From positions 1 to 64,000 of the forward strand of contig JAEEND010000009.1 in NCBI GenBank assembly GCA_016283575.1: a DNA stretch of 64,000 nucleotides, written 5' to 3'. Positions within the stretch are counted from its first letter, which is position 1. Every line of letters begins with the position of its first letter. This document shows positions 8,189 to 17,158 of the stretch, one piece after another. The position numbers and the translations under genes were made by a program. The stretch comes from Lachnospiraceae bacterium. Its GTDB lineage: Bacteria > Bacillota > Clostridia > Lachnospirales > Lachnospiraceae. A model generated the notes under the pieces. That model ran no database searches. It worked only from the letters and a program-made list of their open reading frames with translations, and was not told the origin of the DNA.

Positions 8189-8971
8189 ATGAATACTCAG
8201 GTTATTACGGGACTTGCAGTTCCCTTTTTAGGAACGGCTTTAGGTTCTGCGGGCGTTTTCTTCATGAAGAAGGAACTTAAGACAGGCGTACAGCGTGCTT
8301 TAACAGGTTTTGCTGCCGGTGTGATGGTGGCAGCTTCCATATGGAGTCTTATCATTCCCGCCATGGAGCAGGCTTCGGGCATGGGAAAGCTTAGCTTTCT
8401 TCCTGCAGCCATCGGTTTCTGGCTGGGCGTATTGTTTCTTTTGCTATTGGATTCAGTGATACCTCACCTTCACTTAAACAGTGATAAAGCCGAGGGCCCT
8501 CATGCGAAGTTAAAGAAGACCACCATGCTGGTGCTTGCGGTGACACTTCATAACCTCCCTGAAGGAATGGCTGTTGGTGTCGTGTACGCAGGCTTTATGA
8601 GCGGCAATAGCTTCATCACTGCAGGCGGAGCCATGGCGCTGGCTCTTGGTATTGCCATTCAGAATTTCCCCGAAGGCGCTATTATTTCAATGCCACTTCG
8701 CGCTGCGGGAGCAAGCAAAAGAAGAGCTTTCTTAGATGGCGTACTTTCCGGTGCGGTGGAACCCATCGGCTCCATACTTACCATTGTTGCGGCAGGATTT
8801 TTCGTACCGGCCATGCCTTATTTACTTAGTTTTGCGGCAGGCGCCATGATGTATGTGGTGGTGGAAGAGCTGATTCCCGAAATGTCTGCAGGTGAGCACT
8901 CCAATATCGGAGTAGTGATGTTTGCACTTGGCTTCACCCTTATGATGGCACTTGATGTAGCGTTAGGTTAA
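8189..8971 (+). CDS. ZIP-family metal transporter (ZupT-like)
   Basis: 260 residues with about eight hydrophobic helices. The two signature metal-binding motifs are visible: HNLPEG at about residue 121 (TM4) and QNFPEG at about 158 (TM5), as in bacterial ZIP proteins that take up Zn, Fe or Mn. A short histidine-containing loop (IPHLHLNSD) lies between TM3 and TM4. ATG 8189 has AGGAGG upstream. The metal cannot be decided from sequence. 17 bp separate it from the lactonase gene, so they are probably one transcript. Confidence 0.9.
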   Translation: MNTQVITGLAVPFLGTALGSAGVFFMKKELKTGVQRALTGFAAGVMVAASIWSLIIPAMEQASGMGKLSFLPAAIGFWLGVLFLLLLDSVIPHLHLNSDKAEGPHAKLKKTTMLVLAVTLHNLPEGMAVGVVYAGFMSGNSFITAGGAMALALGIAIQNFPEGAIISMPLRAAGASKRRAFLDGVLSGAVEPIGSILTIVAAGFFVPAMPYLLSFAAGAMMYVVVEELIPEMSAGEHSNIGVVMFALGFTLMMALDVALG

Positions 8972-8988
8972 ATAAAAAGGAGCATTTG

Positions 8989-9840
8989 ATGTACACTGTA
9001 GAACCGATTGGAAATGAAAAATACTCACTGGGGGAGGGTCCTTACTATGACCCCAGATTTAACCGTCTTTCCTGGGTGGATATCTTGGGTAAGCGCGTAT
9101 TCTGTATGGAAAACGGTAAGACCGAGTCTTATGACATTAATCAGATGGTGGGTGCCGCTATCCCTTTAAGTTCCGGTCGCGGCTTTCTTCTTGCCCTTGA
9201 AGATGGGCTTTATACTCTGGATGCCGGAAAGATTTCTTTACGTGTCGATTTAAAGAAGGTCTATAAAGACTATTGGCGTTCCAATGATGCCAAGGCCGAT
9301 GCCGTCGGTCGCGTGTGGGTTGGAGCAACTGCTGAGGGCGAAGGCCACGGAGTTGAAGGAAATCTCTATATTTATGATCCTCATAACGGAGATATCAGGA
9401 TCCGCGTGGAAGGCACTAAGATTTCTAACGGAATGGCCTGGAACTCCGATAAGAAGAAGTTTTATTTTTCTGATTCAGCTGAGCACGGTGTTTTTGTATT
9501 TGACTATGATGAAGAATCCGGTGAAATCAAGAACAGAAAAATGCTTTTTCCTATAGAAAACGGTGTGCCGGACGGCATGACCATTGATTCTGAAGATAAC
9601 CTGTGGGTTGCAGTGTGGGGCGGAAACCGCATTGAAAAAAGAAGCGGTAAGACCGGAGAATTGCTGGATACTATTAATGTTCCCGCAAAGCAGGTTTCTT
9701 CCTGCTGCTTCGGTGATGCCGACATGAAGACCCTCTATATCACATCTGCAGGTGTAGGGCAGAGCGGAGAGTTCGATGGATGCCTGTTTAAGTGCAGAGT
9801 CGATGTAACGGGCGTAGCCCCTGATTATGCGGCGGTGTAG
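8989..9840 (+). CDS. SMP-30/gluconolactonase-family protein
   Basis: 283 residues from ATG 8989 (AAAGGAG six bases upstream; a TTG three bases earlier is the only other option). Six-bladed propeller signatures: LGEGPYYDPRFNRLSWVDI with the metal-binding Glu, SNGMAWNSD with the Asn, and VPDGMTIDSEDNLWVAVWGG with the catalytic Asp. Family members hydrolyse sugar lactones using a divalent metal; regucalcin-like members have no other known role. It follows a divalent-metal transporter, which may be relevant. Confidence 0.85.
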   Translation: MYTVEPIGNEKYSLGEGPYYDPRFNRLSWVDILGKRVFCMENGKTESYDINQMVGAAIPLSSGRGFLLALEDGLYTLDAGKISLRVDLKKVYKDYWRSNDAKADAVGRVWVGATAEGEGHGVEGNLYIYDPHNGDIRIRVEGTKISNGMAWNSDKKKFYFSDSAEHGVFVFDYDEESGEIKNRKMLFPIENGVPDGMTIDSEDNLWVAVWGGNRIEKRSGKTGELLDTINVPAKQVSSCCFGDADMKTLYITSAGVGQSGEFDGCLFKCRVDVTGVAPDYAAV

Positions 9841-9915
9841 GTTGACTTGATTTATGTAAACCATCAGGTCTGCCGGCACGTTTGAATTATGTAAACCACA
9901 TTCCTAAGGAGCTTC
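9841..9915. other. Short spacer with a 12-bp direct repeat
   Basis: TTATGTAAACCA occurs at 9852-9863 and again at 9887-9898, 35 bp apart, just before the ribosome binding site AAGGAG of the next gene. Meaning unknown. Confidence 0.4.
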
Positions 9916-10812
9916 ATGAATAAGATTTACTATCACCTTCCGGGTTTATTTGAGTTTTACGAGTTTTATAAAGTGTTCCTGCCCTTATTCTATGACCACC
10001 GCGAGTTCTTTTACGATTGGTGCGACATAGGTTCTGTTTACGGCGCTCCCGGGGATGCTCTTTGGGGCGGCGGAAGAGTGGGCTTCGGTGATGCGGATCC
10101 GGAAAGCGTGAAAGCTCTTTTATATGAATATGGCATTTCTGCGCGACTTACTTTCAGTAATTCCCTTCTTGAAACGCAACATTTATCGGATAAAAAATGT
10201 AATTCTCTTTTAAAGCTTTTTGCAGGTGACGGTAAAGTCCGGAACGGGATCATCATCTGTTCAGACCTTCTTTTAGCTTATATACATGAGCACTTTCCCG
10301 AATATTATTTCGTATCCTCCACCACCAAGGTCATAACGGATTTTGATGAGTTTAAGCATGAACTTGCCCGGCCGGAATTTAAGTATGTGGTGCCGGATTT
10401 TAGATTAAATAAAGAATATGAAAAGCTTTTTGATCTTGATGGACCGGAAAAAGAAAAGGTCGAGTTCCTGATTAACGAGTGCTGTTCATATTCTTGCTAT
10501 GATCGTAAGAATTGCTATGAAAATGTAAGTAAAAAGAGCCTGGGCATTGAATGTGAGGACCATGCCTGCGTGTCCCCTACTGCAGGGCGGGGATACCGCT
10601 TTTCCGATGCCATGAAGAATCCGGGATTTGTAAGCGTTGATGATATACAGAATATCTATGCTCCCGAGGGCTTTAAGCACTTTAAGATCGAGGGACGAAG
10701 CTTAGGTAGCGCTCTTATTCTTGAATTCCTTCTTTTCTACATGACCAAACCGGAATACTGGCTTAAGGTGCGGGAAGAGATTTATTTAGACAGCAGTCTT
10801 GATTTGTTTTGA
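9916..10812 (+). CDS. Cysteine-rich protein resembling U32-peptidase-like proteins
   Basis: 298 residues. C-terminal FKIEGRSLGS resembles the FKIEGR motif of the U32 peptidase/hydroxylase family, and a cysteine cluster lies before it (ECCSYSCYDRKNCYEN, then ECEDHACVSP), as would suit an iron-sulfur site. The N-terminal two thirds (YGAPGDALWGGGRVG) does not show the usual U32 barrel start clearly, so this may be a divergent branch. No confident enzymatic activity. It stands between the lactonase and the acyltransferase in its own transcription unit or as the third gene of the metal/lactonase run. Confidence 0.5.
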   Translation: MNKIYYHLPGLFEFYEFYKVFLPLFYDHREFFYDWCDIGSVYGAPGDALWGGGRVGFGDADPESVKALLYEYGISARLTFSNSLLETQHLSDKKCNSLLKLFAGDGKVRNGIIICSDLLLAYIHEHFPEYYFVSSTTKVITDFDEFKHELARPEFKYVVPDFRLNKEYEKLFDLDGPEKEKVEFLINECCSYSCYDRKNCYENVSKKSLGIECEDHACVSPTAGRGYRFSDAMKNPGFVSVDDIQNIYAPEGFKHFKIEGRSLGSALILEFLLFYMTKPEYWLKVREEIYLDSSLDLF

Positions 10813-10925
10813 TGCATCTCTTTCTTTTAACTGTTATAATGGACTTGATTGGTACGTAGGATTATTCATGTGACCGATAGTAAATAAGACTTCGGTTTAT
10901 TATGATCCTCGAGGAGATGGGATAA

Positions 10926-12176
10926 ATGGAGAGTAATAACTGGTATAAAATAGATAACGTAGCCAAGGTGTTTCTTGCGACCATCGGTAAGCGCGACACC
11001 CGAGCTATGCGCGTAAGCTGCATTCTTAAAGAGGAGGTTGACCCTGAAATCCTCAGAGCTGCGGTTTTATCCGCCATCGAGGATCGCCCCCAGATGCAGG
11101 TTCGCATTCGTCGCGGTTTCTTTTGGCATTATATGGAGGATACCCTGGTCGAACCCACTGTCAAAGAGGAATCCGACCGTATCTGTCCCCTTCTTTACAC
11201 GCCTTCCAAAACAATGCTTCACTACCAGGTGACTTATTTCGGAAAGCGCATAAATCTTGATATCTGCCACGTGCTCACCGACGGAACCGGCGCCGTGGAA
11301 TTCTTAAATATAATCGTCCTTGACTATCTTAAAAAGAAATATCCCGGTGAATTGAGCGATGTGACCATTCATTCCGGCGCGTCCCACGGGGATCTTAATC
11401 AGGACAGTTTCAGGCAGTTCTTCGGGAATGCTAAGCTTTCTCCCCGGTCCCGTAGGGAGGCAGCCTTTCATCCCGGTAATATCAAGCTTCCCTACAATCA
11501 GCTTCAGTTTTTTGAGATCATGCTTCCCACCAAGGATGTATTAACTAAAGCAAAAGAGCTTAAAGTATCACTTACAAGCTATCTTGGCGCTCTCTGGATG
11601 CTTTCCATTCATGATGAGATGCCTCGTAGAAAAAGAAAGCTTCCCGTAACAATTTCTTTACCCGTTAATTTAAGAAATTATTATCCCTCCGAGACCATCC
11701 GTAACTTCTTTAACAGCGTCAATGTGACTCATGTATTTGATGCACCCATCACTCTTGAAGAGCTGGCGGTTGAATTTGATGCTTCTTTAAAGGAGCAGCT
11801 TACCACTGAGCAGGTCATGAAGAAGATGGATAACTTTGAAACCATGGAATACGTAGCTCCCGTAAGAGTGGTGCCACTTTTCATAAAGCAGTGGGTGGTA
11901 AGATATTTCAGCAAAAAATCAAGTAAGAAGGTTTCTCTTACTTTTTCCAATATGGGTATTCAGAATCCCCCGGAGGCAGTGGCTGAGAAAGTCGATAATT
12001 ATACCGGTTTCTGCAGCACCAATACCATTTTTTCCACCATGTTCAGTTATAAGGATAAGTTAACGCTGGGTGTTTCTTATGCTTATATCGACACGGGGGT
12101 AGTGAAGAATTTTGTGCGCTATTTATCTAAGGCAGGAATAGACATCACAGTCAGCGCTACGGAGGTGATCAAATGA
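10926..12176 (+). CDS. Alcohol acetyltransferase / condensation-like acyltransferase
   Basis: 416 residues with the HxxxDG catalytic motif of the CoA-dependent acyltransferase superfamily: HVLTDG, H115 and D119-G120. C-terminal SLTFSNMG is the typical DFGW-side region of AATase/condensation-like folds. Such enzymes move acyl groups from CoA or carrier proteins to an alcohol or amine. The gene overlaps the next (a DUF6320 membrane protein) by 4 nt; this two-gene arrangement suggests the pair acts together at the membrane. Substrate unknown. Confidence 0.75.
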   Translation: MESNNWYKIDNVAKVFLATIGKRDTRAMRVSCILKEEVDPEILRAAVLSAIEDRPQMQVRIRRGFFWHYMEDTLVEPTVKEESDRICPLLYTPSKTMLHYQVTYFGKRINLDICHVLTDGTGAVEFLNIIVLDYLKKKYPGELSDVTIHSGASHGDLNQDSFRQFFGNAKLSPRSRREAAFHPGNIKLPYNQLQFFEIMLPTKDVLTKAKELKVSLTSYLGALWMLSIHDEMPRRKRKLPVTISLPVNLRNYYPSETIRNFFNSVNVTHVFDAPITLEELAVEFDASLKEQLTTEQVMKKMDNFETMEYVAPVRVVPLFIKQWVVRYFSKKSSKKVSLTFSNMGIQNPPEAVAEKVDNYTGFCSTNTIFSTMFSYKDKLTLGVSYAYIDTGVVKNFVRYLSKAGIDITVSATEVIK

Positions 12177-12841
12177 GAAATTGCCCCTATTGTAAAGTGA
12201 ACATTGCGGGAGATCTGGTTAAATGTCCCCTGTGTCAGAGTAAGTTAATGGGGACTCCCGATGCCCCCTATTATCCCAAGTTTTCTCAGCAAAAGAAGCG
12301 TTCCATGTTCTATAAAGTTCAGCTTTTTCTTGCATGGACCGTGCTTATAATCGGTATCGGCCTTGATTTTACGGTCAATTTAAAGCTTCCCGGCTTCACA
12401 AGTCTCCACTGGAGCCTGCTTCTTGCCATGTGGCTTGTGGCCTTTGAATTCGGCATCATGCGGCAGTTTAAGCCGGGTACCGGTTCTGCGGGTAAAGTGA
12501 CAAACCTCATGCTTATCACTCTTGCAGCCTGGTGCGTTACAGCTTATTTCTTCGGCTTTCTTGATGTAACCCTCGAACTGGTGATACCCATCGCTTTGAC
12601 AGCTACCACAGTAGCCTGCTTTATCCTTGCTTTGATCGACAAGCATGGTAATGATATGGCCTATTTATTATCGGGACTTTTACTTGCAATAGTGCCGGGA
12701 ATTATTCTTTTTATCGTAAAAGAAACTCTGCCCCTTGCCTGGTCCATCTGCCTCATGATAAGCGCAGTTCTATTTGCGGGAACCATAGTGTTCCGAGGAA
12801 AAGCAGTACTCGTAGAGCTTAAAAAGAGGTTTCATGTATAG
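12173..12841 (+). CDS. DUF6320-type zinc-ribbon membrane protein
   Basis: 222 residues. An N-terminal rubredoxin-like zinc ribbon has cysteines at 4, 7, 18 and 21 (CPYCK...CPLCQ), then about six hydrophobic helices from residue 45 to 212. Overlap of ATGA with the acyltransferase gene indicates translational coupling. The family name is from recognition of the architecture; function is unknown. It could anchor or supply the partner acyltransferase. Confidence 0.7.
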   Translation: MRNCPYCKVNIAGDLVKCPLCQSKLMGTPDAPYYPKFSQQKKRSMFYKVQLFLAWTVLIIGIGLDFTVNLKLPGFTSLHWSLLLAMWLVAFEFGIMRQFKPGTGSAGKVTNLMLITLAAWCVTAYFFGFLDVTLELVIPIALTATTVACFILALIDKHGNDMAYLLSGLLLAIVPGIILFIVKETLPLAWSICLMISAVLFAGTIVFRGKAVLVELKKRFHV

Positions 12842-12892
12842 AGAGGTTTATGCTTAAAGCAGAAAATATACAAAAAAAGCGAAAATCTGCAA

Positions 12893-12921
12893 TTGTTAAG
12901 GATTCGTCCCCCACTTATAAT
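12893..12921 (+). promoter_or_regulatory. Promoter of the AraC-type sensor gene
   Basis: TTGTTA (12893-12898), 17-nt spacer, TATAAT (12916-12921). Confidence 0.75.
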
Positions 12922-12932
12922 TAACATGTTAT

Positions 12933-12970
12933 ATTAGGTGTTTTATTCTCTTTCGGGAATAGCACCTGAT
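12933..12970 (+). promoter_or_regulatory. Leader hairpin of the AraC-type sensor gene
   Basis: ATTAGGTG (12933-12940) pairs with CACCTGAT (12963-12970, one G-U pair), with an inner ATTC/GAAT stem and a small loop. There is no U-tract, so it is not a terminator; it may stabilise the mRNA or bind a regulator. Confidence 0.45.
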
Positions 12971-12994
12971 AATAAACATGTGCAGGTGGTATAG

Positions 12995-15301
12995 ATGGAT
13001 AGATTTTTAAGCTTTGTCAAGAAATTCGATACGATATTTAACAGAGTTATTATTTCTTTTGTTCTTCTTGTGCTCATGGTGGTAATCGCCGTGGACTCAT
13101 TCTTGATCACAAGATTTTCCAACAACTACAATGAAAAGATTGAAAGTTTAAAGCTTAATCAGGTGGGCTATCTCGAGATCGAGCTGGACCGTATGTTTCA
13201 GGAAGCCAACAAGATCATCATTGAGATCGCCAATCTCGACAATAAGGATAAGAATGTTGAGAGGCTCATGGACAGGAGCCTTGAAAACAGCTACTATAAT
13301 GCCTCCCTTGCCATGGATTATTTTAATCTTTTAGCTAATCAGAACGATAATTACGTAAGCGGCATAGAGTTTTATTCATTAAAAAACGACCTGTGGCTTT
13401 CGTCCGCATCCGGTATTACCTACACTAATTCGGACCATGTGCGAGTACTGGAACAGGAAAACATACTGAAGAGAAAAATAAGCTATAACGGGGATTATCG
13501 CTGGCTCAGCGCCCGAACGGTGAGAAGGAACAATATTGATGAGGAAGTCTATTCCATTACGGCTGGTTATCCTCTTTACACCGATGACCCTGCGAAATTT
13601 AAGGGTTATATAGTTATTAATTTCGATAAGGATTTCATAGACGGATTGCTTTCTGAGAATCTTTCGAATGAAGCGGATGCTATTGCGATCGTAGGAAACA
13701 ATGGCGATATCCTTATATCCTGCGGCGATACGGAAGGTCTTACCGAGGCTCCCTTATATAAAGCCATATCTGAAGGTTCGGATTCCGGGTCCATCCATAA
13801 TACGGGAAAATATATCCTCATAGGAAAAAGGATCAATAACGAAGACTGGACCATTGTGAATCTTGCTTCAAAGAAAGCCTTCTATGATGAAACCAAGGCT
13901 ATTCAAAGGCAAAGTATCCTGATATCCGCAGTCGTGATCTTAATAGGATTTTTACTGTCCTACGGATTTGCAAGAAATATTTACAGACCCTTCTTTTTAA
14001 TAGTGAATAAGCTTAATCCCGGGGCAAAGCTTAACAGAAAGGCCAGGGTCAACGAGTACAATTACATCGACAGAGCCATCGACGAGCTTAATAAAAAAGC
14101 GAACTTCAATGAAGAAATGCTTACTAAAAACATAAACAGCATCAAGCATGACTTCGTATCCCAGATCATATTCGGAAAGATCAAAGAAAGTCCGGAGGTT
14201 CTGGAGAAGATGGAGCTTATCGGTTACAGCGAAGAATACCGCGACAAGTGCCTTATGCTTATAGGTCTTCATCCCAAGGTAAAAGAAACCATTGATAAGA
14301 CCGGGCTTGAGTTTGTCTACAGAGATATCATCCGTTTCTTTTATGAGTATGATAACAGCGAAGCTTACTGTATTCCTATAAACCTCTTAAACAGCAATAT
14401 CTGTGTATTTATTGCAAGTAAAGACCTGTCCGGTGACGGTCTTGATACGATCAAAAAGAAACTTAAGGATTATCTCAGCATGAAATATATGCTGACACCG
14501 ATAATCATACAGAGCGGTATTTTTACGGGCATCGAATCTGCACATGTTAAGTACAAGGTGCTTACTGAAATTGAGAAATACGTTTACTTTTTACCCCATA
14601 CTTACTTTTTGGATGAAAATGATATCAGCTTAGGTAAAGAAAGTAAGATCTTTGATGAACCGGATTTTGAATCCTTTACGGAAAGCCTGATCGCAAGGAA
14701 TCTCGAGAAGATCGAAGAGATATTAAAATCCTTTATAGAGATCCCGAATATCTTTGATTATTCAGTGGATGTACTTCACGGTGTGATCCTTAAATACATC
14801 TTCTTATATAACTTTTATTTAAGAGACATTTTGAAAGAGCAAAGCGGAACCGACAATATGGAGCTATACAGGGAGCTCGCACATTTATATGATGTTGAAG
14901 ACTTTTATTACTGGTTCATAGCTCTTATAAAGAATACCTTTGAGATTCTTTCTTCCATGGAAAATAATCCTAAGAAAACCGTTATAACCATGGTGGAAAA
15001 CGTGATATCCGAGTATTTAAGCGATGAGGGCCTTTCCCTTGAATTCATAGCCGAAAAAGTATATCTGAGTCCCAAATACATAAGCCGTATCTTTAAAGAA
15101 GAAACGGGCACTACGGTAACTCAGTTTACTAATGATATGCGACTTAATAAAGCCGCCCGTATGTTACTTGAATCCAACATATCCCTTGAGGAACTTGTTA
15201 AGGAAGTGGGCTACAGCTCAAGCAATTATTTTATTAAAAAGTTCAAAGAAAAGTATTATGTAACACCAACACAGTATCGAAGAAACTCCTTAAATCAGTA
15301 G
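12995..15301 (+). CDS. Transmembrane AraC-family regulator with extracytoplasmic sensor domain
   Basis: 768 residues. Membrane helix near residues 15-37, an extracellular sensor region to about 300 (Cache-like by layout), a second helix near 306-325, a cytoplasmic linker, and a C-terminal HTH_18 domain from about 665 (LSLEFIAEKVYLSPKYISRIFKEE and the second helix pair ending PTQYRR). This one-component layout is typical of Firmicutes regulators located next to CUT1 sugar importers. It lies directly upstream of and in line with the binding protein and permeases, so it most likely senses the imported sugar and activates 15466-22945. Confidence 0.85.
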   Translation: MDRFLSFVKKFDTIFNRVIISFVLLVLMVVIAVDSFLITRFSNNYNEKIESLKLNQVGYLEIELDRMFQEANKIIIEIANLDNKDKNVERLMDRSLENSYYNASLAMDYFNLLANQNDNYVSGIEFYSLKNDLWLSSASGITYTNSDHVRVLEQENILKRKISYNGDYRWLSARTVRRNNIDEEVYSITAGYPLYTDDPAKFKGYIVINFDKDFIDGLLSENLSNEADAIAIVGNNGDILISCGDTEGLTEAPLYKAISEGSDSGSIHNTGKYILIGKRINNEDWTIVNLASKKAFYDETKAIQRQSILISAVVILIGFLLSYGFARNIYRPFFLIVNKLNPGAKLNRKARVNEYNYIDRAIDELNKKANFNEEMLTKNINSIKHDFVSQIIFGKIKESPEVLEKMELIGYSEEYRDKCLMLIGLHPKVKETIDKTGLEFVYRDIIRFFYEYDNSEAYCIPINLLNSNICVFIASKDLSGDGLDTIKKKLKDYLSMKYMLTPIIIQSGIFTGIESAHVKYKVLTEIEKYVYFLPHTYFLDENDISLGKESKIFDEPDFESFTESLIARNLEKIEEILKSFIEIPNIFDYSVDVLHGVILKYIFLYNFYLRDILKEQSGTDNMELYRELAHLYDVEDFYYWFIALIKNTFEILSSMENNPKKTVITMVENVISEYLSDEGLSLEFIAEKVYLSPKYISRIFKEETGTTVTQFTNDMRLNKAARMLLESNISLEELVKEVGYSSSNYFIKKFKEKYYVTPTQYRRNSLNQ

Positions 15302-15465
15302 ATGTACTTTTGGTAAGTGGAAAAAGAAGAGAAAGGGAGAAAATTCACAATCCCCGTAATCCCTTTTTTCCAAGAAAGTAGATTATTTACGATTTAAAAA
15401 TGGAGGGTTGTTATTTATAGTCGGACTTACCAGACAACCTACAAATTTTTAGAGGAGGACAAGAA
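15302..15465. other. Intergenic leader of the sugar importer
   Basis: Contains AAGGGA...TCCCTTTTTT (15334-15367), a weak terminator-like hairpin for the regulator gene, and GGTTGT (15406-15411) facing ACAACC (15434-15439) in the leader just before AGAGGAGG. The latter may be an activator site or mRNA hairpin. Confidence 0.4.
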
Positions 15466-17079
15466 ATGTTTCAGAAAAAAATGAAAAAGTGTGTTGCTCT
15501 GATCCTTGGAACAATGATGGCATTTTCCACATTGGCAGGATGCGGAGGTAACGGGGGTGCTGCAACAGATAATAATGCGCCCGCAGCAACAGGTGAGGTA
15601 AGTGAGAGAACAGAACCTTTACAGGTTTCCATGTTTCTTCCCAGCCGTCTTCCCGACGCGCTCTATACCAAAGACACCTTAACCTTTAAGGTACTTGCTG
15701 AAAAGATGAATATGGATTTCGACATTGAAACAGTAGTAAATGCCGAAGCAAAGAACAAGTTCAGCGTGATCGTAGCCAGCGGTAAGACCAATGATGTAAT
15801 GGCCGGAACTCTTGGAGACATCAACAAATTCGGTATGTCAGGAGCATTTTTACCTTTGGATGATCTTATCGATCAGTATGCTCCCAATTTAAAGCAGTAC
15901 GTGGTAGACAATAAGGAAGTGCTTGCACAGACCGCAGCCAGCGACGGAAAGATATATGGTATTCCTATGCTTACTGCAGTAAGAACAGCCATGGGTTACT
16001 GTATTCGCCAGGACTGGCTTGATGACCTCGGTATGGAAGCGCCTGTGACCATCGATGACTGGTACAAAGTGCTTACAGCTTTTAAGAACACCGATCTAAA
16101 CGGTAACGGAGCCGGCGATATCACACCGCTTCTTTTGGACCGTGCCTGGGAAAACTATTTCAACAACTTTGCCGATGCATGGGGTATCGAACTTAACGGT
16201 AACAATGATTACTGGATGGTAAAGGATGGCGAAGTTAAGTTCGCACCCATTCTTCCTGAGACAAAAGAATATCTTGAAACCATGGCTAAATGGTACAGAG
16301 AAGGACTTATCGATCAGGAATTCATCACGAGAGAAGATACCAATAACTATCACATCTTAAATAACAAGGCAGGTGCGACCTGTTACTGGACAGGTTACAT
16401 TGCAGGCATGAATTCCAATTCTGAAGTACTTGCTCTTGATCCTGATACCAACTGGCAGGTTATTGCACCTCCCGTACTTACAGAGGGTCAGCCTCAGAAG
16501 ACCTTCAGCCAGCAGGCTGCAGTAGGCGGCAGCGCTTGGGCTATTTCTTCCAAGGTGCCTGAAGATAAGGCAATTGAGATCATCAAAATGTTTGATTATG
16601 TATATAGCGACGAAGGCTCCATGTTATTTAACTTCGGTGTTGAAGGCGAAAGCTATCAGTATGTTGACGGTGTGCCCGAATATACCGATCTTGTGACCAA
16701 GTCCGAAGACGGTCTCGTAACATGGATCCGTTCCAACGGTATGCAGCCCCTCATCGGTATCAGACAGCTTCCTGAATATGAGGCAGCTTCATGTGCCAAT
16801 GATGATGTAAGAAAGCAGCTCTTTGACTATGTAGAAAATGATTATTTCTATGATATCAATCCTACTCTTGTGCTTACTGAAGATGAGCAGGATAAATATG
16901 ATACAGTCATGAGTGCTATTAAGATCTATGTTGATGAAGAATTATTAAAATTCATCATCGGCTCCAGACCTATTGATGATTTCGATGGATTTGTGGCAAG
17001 AATTCAGGAGATGGGCATTGATGAAGCCATAGCTCTTGAAAATCAGGCTTACGCAAGATACACCTCTTTATCGAAATAA
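15466..17079 (+). CDS. Extracellular sugar-binding lipoprotein of a CUT1-type ABC importer
   Basis: 537 residues. Lipoprotein signal with lipobox TLAGC (Cys26) followed by a Gly/Asn/Ala-rich tether. The body is of the LplA/YtcQ type: large family-1 solute-binding protein, longer than MalE-like proteins (about 430). TDLNGNGAGDITPL resembles the Ca-binding loop seen in this group. It captures an oligosaccharide outside the membrane for the two permeases downstream. No ATPase gene is in the locus; a shared MsmX-type ATPase elsewhere is expected. Confidence 0.88.
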   Translation: MFQKKMKKCVALILGTMMAFSTLAGCGGNGGAATDNNAPAATGEVSERTEPLQVSMFLPSRLPDALYTKDTLTFKVLAEKMNMDFDIETVVNAEAKNKFSVIVASGKTNDVMAGTLGDINKFGMSGAFLPLDDLIDQYAPNLKQYVVDNKEVLAQTAASDGKIYGIPMLTAVRTAMGYCIRQDWLDDLGMEAPVTIDDWYKVLTAFKNTDLNGNGAGDITPLLLDRAWENYFNNFADAWGIELNGNNDYWMVKDGEVKFAPILPETKEYLETMAKWYREGLIDQEFITREDTNNYHILNNKAGATCYWTGYIAGMNSNSEVLALDPDTNWQVIAPPVLTEGQPQKTFSQQAAVGGSAWAISSKVPEDKAIEIIKMFDYVYSDEGSMLFNFGVEGESYQYVDGVPEYTDLVTKSEDGLVTWIRSNGMQPLIGIRQLPEYEAASCANDDVRKQLFDYVENDYFYDINPTLVLTEDEQDKYDTVMSAIKIYVDEELLKFIIGSRPIDDFDGFVARIQEMGIDEAIALENQAYARYTSLSK

Positions 17080-17085
17080 TTGTTT

Positions 17086-17134
17086 GGACCGGTTTTTACC
17101 CACTATGACAAGGATGAAAACCGGTCCTTTATTT
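17086..17134 (+). terminator. Intergenic terminator between binding protein and permease genes
   Basis: Perfect 11-bp stem GGACCGGTTTT (17086-17096) / AAAACCGGTCC (17117-17127) followed by TTTATTTT. Since the permease genes directly follow, partial read-through would give excess binding-protein mRNA. Confidence 0.85.
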
Positions 17135-17158
17135 TAAACATTTCAAGGGAGAGTGTGT

